From: Neisseria sp. 83E34
GTDB taxonomy: Bacteria; Pseudomonadota; Gammaproteobacteria; Burkholderiales; Neisseriaceae
Reading direction: 5' to 3'
NCBI RefSeq assembly: GCF_001308015.1
Contig: NZ_LGYH01000001.1
Span: forward strand, 248,001 to 312,000
Length of the DNA stretch: 64,000 nt
Part shown: piece after piece, positions 16,938 to 24,681 of the stretch
Numbering within the stretch: position 1 is the first letter of the stretch
Layout: each line of letters begins with the position of its first letter
Made by a program: the position numbers and the translations under genes
Notes under the pieces: model-generated
The model's database searches: none
Seen by the model: only the letters and a program-made list of their open reading frames with translations
What the model was told of the DNA's origin: nothing

Positions 16938-17894
16938 ATGACAGAGTTTGAATTTATTTATAATTTTCTAGTGCGGCAACACGATGATGATGTGTTGTTG
17001 GGTATTGGTGATGATGCGGCAATCGTGCGGCCGCGCGCAGGACATGATTTGTGTTTCAGTAGCGATATGTTGGTTTCAGGTAAGCATTTTTTTTCAGATG
17101 TTGCGCCTGAAGACATAGGACATAAAGTTCTGGCCGTTAATGTTTCGGACATGGCTGCGATGGGTGCAACCCCGCGTTGGGTTTTGTTGAGTGCTGCCTT
17201 TCCTGAGTTAGATACGCTATGGCTGAATAAATTTTGCGGCACTTTATTCGAGCAATTGAGTCAATACGGTATAAGCTTGATTGGCGGTGATACGACAAAA
17301 GGGAATTTGACATTCAATATCACCATCGTAGGCGAATTGCCGCAAGGGCTAGCATTAAAGCGTTCGGGAGCCAAGCTAGGAGATGATGTTTGGATTTCCG
17401 GCCAGGTGGGTATGGCTGCGGCAGCTTTGGACGGTTATTTGGGAAAGGTTGTTTTTCCTGAAGCGGTTTGGCAAGAGTGTCGGCAGAAATATCTGAGGCC
17501 GGTTCCAAGGGTAGCGTTGGGGCGGGAATTATTGCCGCTTGCACATGCTGCGCAAGATATTTCAGATGGATTGGCTCAGGATTTGGGACATATTTTGAAA
17601 GCTTCAGGGGTGGGGGCTGAGCTTTGGGCTGACCGTGTTCCTATATTGCCGGCTTTACGTGATTGTGCACCTGTTGAACAAATTCGTGCGTGGCAATTGA
17701 GCGGCGGAGATGATTACGAGTTGTTGTTTACTGCTCCTGAGGCAGTAAGGGCGCAGATTTTGGCTGCGGGAGAAGCTTCCGGCACACAGCTTGCACGTAT
17801 CGGCAAGATTATTGAAGGCACTAAACTGCGTATTTTAGATGATGCAGGTGGTGAAATTCATTTGCATAAAACGGGGTTTGATCATTTTGGCTGA
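16938..17894 (+). CDS. thiL: thiamine-monophosphate kinase
   Basis: ThiL phosphorylates thiamine monophosphate to the active cofactor thiamine diphosphate with ATP. The 318-residue protein has the PurM/ThiL fold, with GIGDDAAIVRP (residues 22-32), SDMLVSGKHF, NVSDMAAMGATP, GGDTTKGNLTF and the C-terminal GGDDYELLFT. It is first in a probable operon with pgpA, with which it overlaps slightly or nearly, and apaG. Confidence 0.95.
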   Translation: MTEFEFIYNFLVRQHDDDVLLGIGDDAAIVRPRAGHDLCFSSDMLVSGKHFFSDVAPEDIGHKVLAVNVSDMAAMGATPRWVLLSAAFPELDTLWLNKFCGTLFEQLSQYGISLIGGDTTKGNLTFNITIVGELPQGLALKRSGAKLGDDVWISGQVGMAAAALDGYLGKVVFPEAVWQECRQKYLRPVPRVALGRELLPLAHAAQDISDGLAQDLGHILKASGVGAELWADRVPILPALRDCAPVEQIRAWQLSGGDDYELLFTAPEAVRAQILAAGEASGTQLARIGKIIEGTKLRILDDAGGEIHLHKTGFDHFG

Positions 17895-18381
17895 GTTTAA
17901 ACCGAGCTTGCGTTGGCTTTTGCAGCGGCCCGTATGCTTTTTAGGATTTGGTTTTGGAACCGGCTTGGCGCCGTTTATGCCGGGCACGTTCGGCACATTG
18001 CCCGCATTACCAATGGCCTATCTGCTGATGGCTTCCGGTTTGTCTGCAGTGGGATTGTCTTCGGTTTGTTTGGTGCTGTTTGTGTTTGGCATTTGGATTT
18101 GCAATGTGACTGAACGGGAATTGGGTCTGCAGGATTACGGCGGAATCGTGTGGGATGAGATTGTTGCGATGATGCTGGTGTTGGCTTGGGTGCCGCAAAA
18201 TTTAAGTTGGTGGCTGGCTGCATTTGTAGTGTTCAGATTGTTTGATATGTTGAAACCCTGGCCGATTAAATGGTTTGACCGGCGTGTGCATGGCGGCTTG
18301 GGTATTATGCTGGATGATGTGATCGCCGGACTGTTTGCTATATTGGTATTGCAAGCGGTTCAATTGATAATGCCTGTCTGA
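17887..18381 (+). CDS. pgpA: phosphatidylglycerophosphatase A
   Basis: PgpA removes phosphate from phosphatidylglycerophosphate in the inner membrane; pgsA, for the preceding step, lies at 60535-61098. The protein is about 164 residues with several membrane spans and the motifs GFGTGLAPFMPGTFGTL, GGIVWDEIVAMM and FRLFDMLKPWPIKWFD. I place the start at the TTG at 17887, 10 bases after GGGG and overlapping the thiL stop. Longer starts reach into thiL. The gene ends inside a DUS: the codons ATG CCT GTC TGA supply its last residues and the stop. Confidence 0.88.
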   Translation: MAEFKPSLRWLLQRPVCFLGFGFGTGLAPFMPGTFGTLPALPMAYLLMASGLSAVGLSSVCLVLFVFGIWICNVTERELGLQDYGGIVWDEIVAMMLVLAWVPQNLSWWLAAFVVFRLFDMLKPWPIKWFDRRVHGGLGIMLDDVIAGLFAILVLQAVQLIMPV

Positions 18382-18382
18382 A
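18370..18382 (+). repeat. DUS forming the end of pgpA
   Basis: A single exact copy overlaps the 3' end of pgpA, and its internal TGA is the pgpA stop codon. Confidence 0.85.
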
Positions 18383-18402
18383 AAATAGGGAGAACGATTG
18401 AG

Positions 18403-18774
18403 ATGGAAAATTCTATAGAAGTGATTGTTGAACCACGCTATTTGGCAGATCAGAGTAATTTAATCAAAGATCGTTATATATTTGCTTATCATATCAAGAT
18501 TCGTAATCATGGTGGTGAAACCGTAACGTTGAAAAACCGTTTCTGGGAAATTACCGATGCACACGGTGAGGTGGAGAAAGTATCCGGTGCCGGGGTTGTG
18601 GGCGAGCAACCGACGCTTTACCCGGGAGATGATTTTGAATACAGCAGCGGCACCCATCTTTCTACGCCGTGGGGCAGTATGAAAGGGTATTATGAATTTG
18701 AAGACGATATGGGTGGGCGGTTTATGGTACAGATTCCAGAATTTGATCTGAAAGCCAATATTATGTTGCAGTAA
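18403..18774 (+). CDS. apaG: ApaG protein
   Basis: A 123-residue protein made of a single ApaG (DUF525) fibronectin-like domain. Signature parts are VIVEPRYLADQS, YIFAYHIKIRN, WEITDAHGEVEKVSG and TPWGSMKGYYEF. In Salmonella a relative (CorD) is linked to Co2+ resistance and Mg2+ efflux, but the molecular role is unsettled. The name fits the length and sequence closely. It probably forms an operon with thiL and pgpA, starting 21 bases after the pgpA stop. Confidence 0.92.
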   Translation: MENSIEVIVEPRYLADQSNLIKDRYIFAYHIKIRNHGGETVTLKNRFWEITDAHGEVEKVSGAGVVGEQPTLYPGDDFEYSSGTHLSTPWGSMKGYYEFEDDMGGRFMVQIPEFDLKANIMLQ

Positions 18775-18818
18775 TAATTTGATTTTTAAGAAGTAAATGC
18801 TTTGCTTGTGAATTGAAG

Positions 18819-18846
18819 AGGCTGTCTGAAAATGTTCAGGCAGCCT
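18819..18846. terminator. hairpin of a different DUS dialect after apaG
   Basis: The arms are AGGCTGTCTGAA and, inverted, AGGCTGCCTGAA. The second is the 12-mer described as AG-simDUS in other Neisseriaceae, not the local dialect. It lies 44 bases after the apaG stop and probably ends the thiL-pgpA-apaG transcript. Confidence 0.6.
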
Positions 18847-19169
18847 TTATCTTTATCATGCTCTGTAACTAAAAGTTAATTTAAGCTTGCATTAGTTAAT
18901 TCCTTGTGCTGAAATGATACGAATCTGTGTTTAGGGCGCGTAGATATTCTGTGTTTCCGGAAGGTTGTACATTGAATGATTGATGCGTGCTAAGCGGTTG
19001 GCGTGGCAATTTAGTGCTTTTGGCAGATTATCGCTAAATCATTTTAAAACAGCTTTTATATTGGTTTACCGCCTTATTCTATTTAAATATAGATTAGATT
19101 TTTATGCGTAGATTGCTGCGAATAACATCATACAACCAATAACTTAGAGAATTTTGATCAGGAGGAACA
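18847..19169. other. intergenic region upstream of the alanine symporter
   Basis: No gene or repeat is visible in this AT-rich stretch. It must hold the symporter promoter, which I cannot place with confidence. The ribosome binding site AGGAGG at 19161-19166 is strong. Confidence 0.4.
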
Positions 19170-20555
19170 ATGGAAGGCCTGAAGAATTTTTTTGATATGG
19201 TAGGCGGCTGGGTCTGGGGGCCGGTAATGCTGGCATTGCTGGTTGGCACAGGCGTATTGCTGACCATCCGTTTGGTTGGTTTGCAATTCTCCATGCTGCC
19301 TTATGCTTTGAAGCTGGCTTTTTTTCCGCATCCGAAAAAAGATGATGGTTCAGATCATGAAGGAGACATTTCACATTTCGGTGCTTTGATGACGGCGCTT
19401 TCTGCGACCATCGGTACGGGTAATATCGCCGGTGTGGCAACAGCAGTCATTATGGGCGGCCCAGGTGCGGTATTTTGGATGTGGATTACTGCGATTTTCG
19501 GTATGGCAACCAAATATGGCGAGGGTGTGTTGGCGGTGAAATACCGTATTACCAATGCCAAAGGCGAGATGTCCGGCGGTCCGATGTACTATATTGAGCA
19601 TGGATTGAAGCAAAAATGGCTCGCTCTTTTGTTTGCTTTGTTTGGCACGATTGCTTCGTTTGGCATTGGCAGTTCGGTTCAATCCAACTCTGTGGCGCAA
19701 GCTGTACATTCGAGCTTCGGTGTGGATCAGGTTTATACCGGCGTGATTTTGACTGTGTTGACTGCTATTGTGGTGCTGGGCGGTATCCGTAGTATCGCTA
19801 CGGCTTCGTCGTTGATTGTGCCGATAATGGCTGTGCTGTATGTGGCGGGCGGTTTGGTAATCATTACTCTGAATCTGGATAAAGTGGGACCCGCCGTAGG
19901 CATGATTTTGAGTGATGCGTTTTCAGGGGCAGCGATTGCGGGCGGCGCAATCGGTACGGTTATCCGCTATGGTGTAGCACGTGGTGTGTTTTCAAATGAG
20001 GCGGGTATGGGTTCGGCGCCGATTGCAGCTGCGGCTGCCAAAACCGACCACTCTGTGCGTCAGGCGCTTGTTTCTATGACAGGTACGTTTTTGGACACTA
20101 TTGTGGTGTGCTCGATTACAGGCATTGTGTTGGTAATGGGCTTAACACAAGGTGCCGAATTTACCCCTTTATTGGGTGAAGACGGTAAAGCCATTACCGG
20201 TGCTGTGTTAACAGGTAAAATTTTTGATCTGTTGCTGCCCGGTCCGGGTGGTTGGATTGTAACCATTGGTTTGATTTTTTTCGCTTATTCTACGATTCTC
20301 GGCTGGTGTTATTATGGTGAGAAATGTGCGGCTTATGTGTTTGGCGACCGATCGGCCAATATTTACCGTGTGATTTATGTGGCCAGCGTTATGATTGGTA
20401 CTGTGGCGAGTCTGGATTTGGTATGGGCGGCAGCAGACACTTTCAACGGTTTGATGGCCGTGCCTAACTTGATTGCGCTGGTGTTTTTATCGGGCGTGAT
20501 TGTGAAGGAAACCAAAGACTTTAAAGCAAAACGTGCAAGCGGCGATTTGCCGTAG
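19170..20555 (+). CDS. sodium/alanine symporter, AGCS family
   Basis: A 461-residue inner-membrane carrier that takes up alanine, and perhaps glycine, with Na+. The N-terminus starts with a hydrophobic stretch after GGWVWGPVMLALLVGTGV. Signature segments are TALSATIGTGNIAGVATA, GGPGAVFWMWITAIFGMATKYGE-like sequence around residue 100, GGPMYYIEHGL and RGVFSNEAGMGSAPIAAAAA. About ten to eleven membrane spans are expected. It is a single gene with a strong Shine-Dalgarno sequence and a DUS hairpin terminator. Confidence 0.92.
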   Translation: MEGLKNFFDMVGGWVWGPVMLALLVGTGVLLTIRLVGLQFSMLPYALKLAFFPHPKKDDGSDHEGDISHFGALMTALSATIGTGNIAGVATAVIMGGPGAVFWMWITAIFGMATKYGEGVLAVKYRITNAKGEMSGGPMYYIEHGLKQKWLALLFALFGTIASFGIGSSVQSNSVAQAVHSSFGVDQVYTGVILTVLTAIVVLGGIRSIATASSLIVPIMAVLYVAGGLVIITLNLDKVGPAVGMILSDAFSGAAIAGGAIGTVIRYGVARGVFSNEAGMGSAPIAAAAAKTDHSVRQALVSMTGTFLDTIVVCSITGIVLVMGLTQGAEFTPLLGEDGKAITGAVLTGKIFDLLLPGPGGWIVTIGLIFFAYSTILGWCYYGEKCAAYVFGDRSANIYRVIYVASVMIGTVASLDLVWAAADTFNGLMAVPNLIALVFLSGVIVKETKDFKAKRASGDLP

Positions 20556-20575
20556 TCTGATGCAATATTGGATGA

Positions 20576-20606
20576 ATGCCTGTCTGAAATGCTTTCAGAC
20601 AGGCAT
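20576..20606. terminator. inverted DUS pair after the symporter gene
   Basis: Two exact copies in a hairpin 21 bases after the symporter stop. Confidence 0.75.
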
Positions 20607-20637
20607 TATTGTTGGGCTGCGTAATTTACAAGCAAAA

Positions 20638-20652
20638 TGTTATACAGTATCA
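20638..20652. promoter_or_regulatory. possible Zur box upstream of znuC
   Basis: TGTTATACAGTATCA fits the Zur-type pattern TGTTAT-N3-ATAACA in 10 of 12 arm positions. It is about 390 bases ahead of znuC, which is far for direct control unless the promoter lies just downstream. A decayed Correia-like remnant around 20667-20720 (GGCAGTAAGCCCG) may have separated them. Confidence 0.3.
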
Positions 20653-20893
20653 TTTCAGCTTTGTCGTATAGCTATGATGGATGAGTTTTAAGAAGACGGC
20701 AGTAAGCCCGTAAGTCAGCTATAAAGCGCTGTTTTTGGTTGAAGTGATTTAGCTATGGCAGCAGGGTAAATAGGGCGGCTGTATAAAAACGTTAAACTTC
20801 TTGTTCGCAATACTCAAAAAAGCGGCGCCAGATTAGAGAGAATGGGTGGTGCCGCTTGTTTAACTTGGTAACTTTAACCTGCAGAGGCTTGTT

Positions 20894-20906
20894 TTCAGAC
20901 AGGCAT
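20894..20906 (-). repeat. single DUS upstream of the small ORF
   Basis: One exact TTCAGACAGGCA copy 27 bases before the small ORF that precedes znuC. Confidence 0.8.
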
Positions 20907-20932
20907 ATGCTATCAAAATACTGATACAAACA

Positions 20933-21031
20933 ATGAATCTTTTATTAACCGGCCTGATCCAGCGCTTATTGCTGGCAGCCTGTGCCTTGATGTTTTTATG
21001 GGGCGTGTATTTTTGGGCAGTGGCCGAATGA
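20933..21031 (+). CDS. possible 32-residue membrane protein ahead of znuC
   Basis: An ATG at 20933 opens a frame of 32 codons that stops at TGA 21029-21031. It overlaps the znuC start as ATGA, the usual arrangement of translationally coupled genes. The peptide begins MNLLLTGLIQRLLL and is almost wholly hydrophobic, with one membrane helix ending FLWGVYFWAVAE. I know no such component of zinc importers. The ribosome binding site is weak, so it may be a coupling leader or no gene at all. Confidence 0.45.
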   Translation: MNLLLTGLIQRLLLAACALMFLWGVYFWAVAE

Positions 21032-21753
21032 GTATCTGTATCCATAATCTTACGGTGAGCTATCATCGAAAACCTGCCGTGCATCATATTGACATGGAAT
21101 TTGATGCCGGTTCGATGTGGGTGATTTTTGGGCCTAACGGTGCAGGCAAGTCAACCTTGCTTAAGGCCATTATGGGTCTGCTCAAGGCAGATACGGGGAG
21201 CATCAAATGGCGGGGCATGAGCCGGAAAGATATTGCTTATCTGCCGCAGCAATCTGATATCGACCGCAATCAGCCGATGACTGTGCTGGAGTTGGCGGCT
21301 TTGGGGCTTTGGTATGAAATAGGCTTCTTCGGTCGGGTTAATGCCTCGCAAAAGGCCCGCGTAATGGATGCGCTCAAGCGTGTGGGCATGGAAGAATTTG
21401 CCCAGCGGCAGATTGCCCATTTGTCTAACGGCCAATTCCAGCGCGTGCTGTTTGCCCGCATGCTGGTGCAGAATGCCCAATTTTTATTGCTAGACGAACC
21501 GTTTAATGCTGTGGATGCACGCACGACTTATGCGCTGTTGGAAGTTTTGAAGCAGTGCAGCCGAGAAGGGCAGGCCGTGATTGCTGTGTTGCACGATTAT
21601 GAGCAGGTGCGGGCTTATTTTCCGAACACACTTTTGATGGCGCGGGAAAAAGTAGCGTCAGGCAAAACAGAAGAAGTGCTGACCGATGCTTATTTGCAAA
21701 AGGCGGCTGAGTTGATGCAGAAAACCGAAGGTGCAGAGTGGTGCGCCGTGTGA
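21028..21753 (+). CDS. znuC: zinc ABC transporter, ATP-binding protein
   Basis: The cytoplasmic ATPase of the high-affinity zinc importer, 241 residues. Walker A is GPNGAGKST (about 37-45), the Q loop is in YLPQQSDID, the ABC signature is LSNGQFQRVLFAR, and Walker B is LLLDEPFNAVD. The order znuC-znuB-znuA matches the neisserial locus. The ATG at 21028 overlaps the stop of a small upstream frame. The His-rich loop of the partner binding protein points to zinc rather than manganese. Expression is expected to be Zur-controlled. Confidence 0.93.
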   Translation: MSICIHNLTVSYHRKPAVHHIDMEFDAGSMWVIFGPNGAGKSTLLKAIMGLLKADTGSIKWRGMSRKDIAYLPQQSDIDRNQPMTVLELAALGLWYEIGFFGRVNASQKARVMDALKRVGMEEFAQRQIAHLSNGQFQRVLFARMLVQNAQFLLLDEPFNAVDARTTYALLEVLKQCSREGQAVIAVLHDYEQVRAYFPNTLLMAREKVASGKTEEVLTDAYLQKAAELMQKTEGAEWCAV

Positions 21754-21763
21754 GATAGAACGG

Positions 21764-21796
21764 TTTCAAACAGGCATGGTTCAATGCCTGTCTGAA
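21764..21796. repeat. head-to-head DUS pair between znuC and znuB
   Basis: A degenerate TTTCAAACAGGCAT is followed by an exact DUS (21784-21796). They point outward, so the hairpin they could form is weak at the loop side, and the operon is probably not ended here. Confidence 0.55.
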
Positions 21797-21808
21797 ACCT
21801 GCTGAAAA

Positions 21809-22684
21809 ATGAATTTATACGAATTATTGGTTGCTCCTTTCGCCGAATTTGGCTTTATGCGCTATGCGCTGGCTTCGGTGGTGTTTCTTGCTTTATCGGG
21901 TGCGCCCGTCGGCGTGTTTTTGGTTATGCGGCGGATGAGTTTGGTTGGCGATGCGCTTGGCCATGCCGTGCTTCCCGGCGCGGCGGTGGGTTATATGCTT
22001 GGTGGGTTGAGCATGCCGGCCATGAGCTTGGGCGGTTTTATCGCCGGGTTGATGATGGCGCTGCTGGCCGGATTGGTAAGCCGTTTTACTAATTTGAAAG
22101 AAGATGCGAACTTCGCCGCATTTTATCTGAGCAGCTTGGCCATCGGTGTGGTGTTGGTGAGCCAAAGTGGCAGTAATATTGATTTGCTGCATCTTTTGTT
22201 TGGCTCAATTCTGGCGGTGGATTTGCTTGCTCTGCAACTGGTGGCAATCAGCGCAAGCGTTACCATCGTCACTTTGGCCGTAATTTACCGCCCCATGCTG
22301 CTGGAAAGCATAGACCCGCTGTTTTTGAAAGCGGTAAATGGCAAGGGCGGCTTATGGCATCTGATATTTCTGGTGCTGGTGGTGATGAATCTGGTGGCGG
22401 GGTTTCAGGCTTTGGGCACTTTGATGTCGGTGGGGCTGATGATGTTACCCGCGATTACCGCGCGTTTGTGGGCGCGGAATATGGGAATGTTGCTGTTTTT
22501 AGCCAGCGTGTTCGCATTATTGTGCGGTATCGGAGGTTTGCTGTTTTCATATTATGTGGAAATACCTTCCGGCCCCGCGATTATCTTGTGGTGCGGTGCG
22601 TTTTACGTGATTTCTATTGTTTTCGGTTGGGAAAGCGGGCTGGTGTCTAAATGGCTGCGCCGCCGGAAACACCATACTTATTAA
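21809..22684 (+). CDS. znuB: zinc ABC transporter, membrane permease
   Basis: A 291-residue polytopic inner-membrane protein of the ABC-3 family that forms the zinc channel with ZnuC. It has about eight to nine hydrophobic segments. Signature stretches are RRMSLVGDALGHAVLPG near residue 41 (the coupling region facing ZnuC), FNLLHLLFGS-type sequence (IDLLHLLFGSILAV) and FQALGTLMSVGLMMLPA. It starts 55 bases after znuC and ends 12 bases before znuA. Confidence 0.93.
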   Translation: MNLYELLVAPFAEFGFMRYALASVVFLALSGAPVGVFLVMRRMSLVGDALGHAVLPGAAVGYMLGGLSMPAMSLGGFIAGLMMALLAGLVSRFTNLKEDANFAAFYLSSLAIGVVLVSQSGSNIDLLHLLFGSILAVDLLALQLVAISASVTIVTLAVIYRPMLLESIDPLFLKAVNGKGGLWHLIFLVLVVMNLVAGFQALGTLMSVGLMMLPAITARLWARNMGMLLFLASVFALLCGIGGLLFSYYVEIPSGPAIILWCGAFYVISIVFGWESGLVSKWLRRRKHHTY

Positions 22685-22696
22685 AGGAGTAGAAGA

Positions 22697-23605
22697 ATGA
22701 AACATTGGAAAATTGGCCTTTTGGCGTTTTGTGTATCCGGTGCGTTGCATGCCGCCCCTCTGCCTGTGGTATCGAGCTTCAGCATCTTGGGCGATGTAAC
22801 CAAACAAATCGGTGGTGAGCGTGTGGCGGTGCAGAGTTTGGTTGGTGCGGATCAAGATGCACACGCTTATCATCTGACGAGTGCGGATATTAAAAAAATC
22901 AGCGCGGCCAAGCTGGTGTTGGTAAATGGTTTGGGTTTAGAGAAAGCCGAGCTGAGCCGAGCTGTGAAACAAAGCAAAGTGGCCTATGCCGAAGCGGCTG
23001 CCGGTATTAATGCTTTGAAAATGCCGGAGAGCGGGCACCATCACGATCATGGCGAAGGCGAACACCATCACCATGATCATGGAGAATATGATCCTCATGT
23101 ATGGACCGACCCTGTATTGATGCAGAAATATGCAGCTAATGTGGCGGACGCCTTGATTAAAGCCGACCCGGCCGGCAAAACTTATTATCAGCAGCGTCTG
23201 AGTTCTTATCAGGGAGAGTTGAAAAAGCTGGATGCTTACGCAACGCAGAAATTCAACGCCGTACCTAAAGGGCAGCGCAAGGTATTGACCGGGCATGATG
23301 CCTTTGCCTATATGGGCAAACGCTACGGCATTATGTTTATTGCCCCGCAAGGCGTGAGCAGCGAGGCGCAGCCTTCGGCAAAACAAGTGGCAGCGATTAT
23401 CCGCCAAGTGAAGCGCGAGGGCATCAAAGCCGTGTTTACCGAAAACATTAAAGATACCCGCATGATAGATCGTATTGCGAAAGAAACCGGTGCGAAAATC
23501 GGCGGTAAGCTTTATTCAGATGCTTTGAGTAACGGTGCTCCTGCCAATACTTATATCAATATGTACCGGCATAATGTAGATACCTTGAGCGGTGCAATGA
23601 AATAA
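22697..23605 (+). CDS. znuA: zinc-binding periplasmic protein ZnuA
   Basis: The substrate-binding protein of the importer, 302 residues, with a signal peptide cleaved around residue 19-20 (GALHA|APLP). The cluster A-1 fold shows SFSILGDVTKQIGG, QDAHAYHLTSADI and DPHVWTDP. The last two and LTGHDAF supply the metal-binding histidines. A loop near residues 114-130 is packed with His, Asp and Glu (HHHDHG, EHHHHDHGEY), typical of zinc-specific members and thought to gather Zn2+. RBS AAAGGAG. Confidence 0.94.
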   Translation: MKHWKIGLLAFCVSGALHAAPLPVVSSFSILGDVTKQIGGERVAVQSLVGADQDAHAYHLTSADIKKISAAKLVLVNGLGLEKAELSRAVKQSKVAYAEAAAGINALKMPESGHHHDHGEGEHHHHDHGEYDPHVWTDPVLMQKYAANVADALIKADPAGKTYYQQRLSSYQGELKKLDAYATQKFNAVPKGQRKVLTGHDAFAYMGKRYGIMFIAPQGVSSEAQPSAKQVAAIIRQVKREGIKAVFTENIKDTRMIDRIAKETGAKIGGKLYSDALSNGAPANTYINMYRHNVDTLSGAMK

Positions 23606-23650
23606 ATTTTTGGGCGGCATAAAATGGCCGGTGTCAAGCCATATTGAGCA

Positions 23651-23677
23651 ATGCCTGTCTGAAATTCAGACAGGCAT
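23651..23677. terminator. inverted DUS pair after znuA
   Basis: A near-perfect DUS palindrome with almost no loop, 46 bases after the znuA stop. It ends the zinc importer operon. Confidence 0.75.
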
Positions 23678-23723
23678 TGGTTATCTAATAGGAAAAAACG
23701 ATAAAAAATAATGTTTTTATTTC

Positions 23724-23752
23724 TTGACTTTAAGCATAAAAAAGCGTTTAAT
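23724..23752 (+). promoter_or_regulatory. promoter of metNIQ
   Basis: TTGACT (23724-23729) and TTTAAT (23747-23752) are 17 bp apart. A transcript would begin near 23759, leaving a leader of about 180 bases before metN. Confidence 0.55.
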
Positions 23753-23848
23753 AGCAGGTATTGAATTTACACGCCGATTTGACACAGCTTGCGGGCGTTT
23801 AAAACAGCTAAAGCGTACAGAGTTTTTCATTTAAGCTGTTATATTTTG

Positions 23849-23879
23849 GCCCGTTTGTGTGCAGACACAATCGGGCTTT
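23849..23879 (+). terminator. terminator-like hairpin in the metN leader
   Basis: GCCCGTTTGTGT pairs with ACACAATCGGGC around a GCAG loop and is followed by TTTA. It lies inside the predicted leader, 60 bases before metN, so it could act as an attenuator, or end transcription from upstream. Confidence 0.5.
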
Positions 23880-23938
23880 ATTCTGTTTCAGAATAATGTG
23901 AAGCAAACAAAGAAACAGAAGTAGGAATACACATATTT

Positions 23939-24679
23939 ATGATTGTCTTAGATAAAGTAAGTAAGCGTTACCGCAGCAGTGATACCGGAGGTTGGTTTAC
24001 CGCGGTTGAGCCGACCAGCTTGGAAATCAAGCAAGGGGAAATTTTTGGCCTGATGGGTTATTCAGGCGCAGGTAAATCCACATTGCTCCGTCTTATCAAT
24101 CTCTTAGAGCGGCCTGATGAAGGCCGCGTGGTTGTAGAGGGGCAGGATTTAACCGAACTTTCACATGCCGCTTTGCGAAAAGCACGTCAAAACATCGGCA
24201 TGGTATTTCAACAGTTTAATTTGTTGAGCAACCGAACCGTTGCAGAAAACGTGGCATTCCCGCTGGAAATTGCCGGTTGGGATAAAGCCAAAATCAAAGC
24301 ACGAGTGGCTGAGTGTTTGGAAATCGTACATTTGAGCGATAGGGCGCAACATTATCCCGCTCAGTTGTCCGGCGGGCAAAAACAGCGTGTCGGTATTGCG
24401 CGTGCGCTGGCGCCCAGCCCGAAAGTGATTTTGGCCGACGAGCCAACTTCTGCATTAGATCCTTTCACCACGCGGAATGTACTGGCGTGTTTGGAAGAGA
24501 TTAATAAAAAATTTAATGTTACAATTGTTATTGTTACACATGAGATGAGCGTTATCCGCCGTTTATGCGACCGCACCGCACTGTTGCATCATGGCAAGCT
24601 GCTGGAAGTGGTGGATGTGAATAATAACCAAATCCACGCCCGATCAGAAATCGGTCGCGAACTGATTCGGGAGGATTGA
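23939..24679 (+). CDS. metN: methionine ABC transporter, ATP-binding protein
   Basis: The ATPase of the D/L-methionine importer, 246 residues. Walker A is GYSGAGKST, the Q loop lies in GMVFQQFNLL, the signature is LSGGQKQRVGIARAL, and Walker B is VILADEPTSALD. It lacks the roughly 100-residue C-terminal regulatory (NIL) domain found in E. coli MetN (343 residues), so feedback inhibition by internal methionine through that domain is not expected. The stop lies just before the metI start, with the metI Shine-Dalgarno sequence inside the metN end. Confidence 0.94.
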   Translation: MIVLDKVSKRYRSSDTGGWFTAVEPTSLEIKQGEIFGLMGYSGAGKSTLLRLINLLERPDEGRVVVEGQDLTELSHAALRKARQNIGMVFQQFNLLSNRTVAENVAFPLEIAGWDKAKIKARVAECLEIVHLSDRAQHYPAQLSGGQKQRVGIARALAPSPKVILADEPTSALDPFTTRNVLACLEEINKKFNVTIVIVTHEMSVIRRLCDRTALLHHGKLLEVVDVNNNQIHARSEIGRELIRED

Positions 24680-24681
24680 TT

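Noticed and set aside
20667-20820. Possible further Correia-type element upstream of znuC
   Set aside because: Only TATAGC and GGCAGTAAGCCCG recall the family; no right end could be found, so it is at most a remnant and is not listed as an element.
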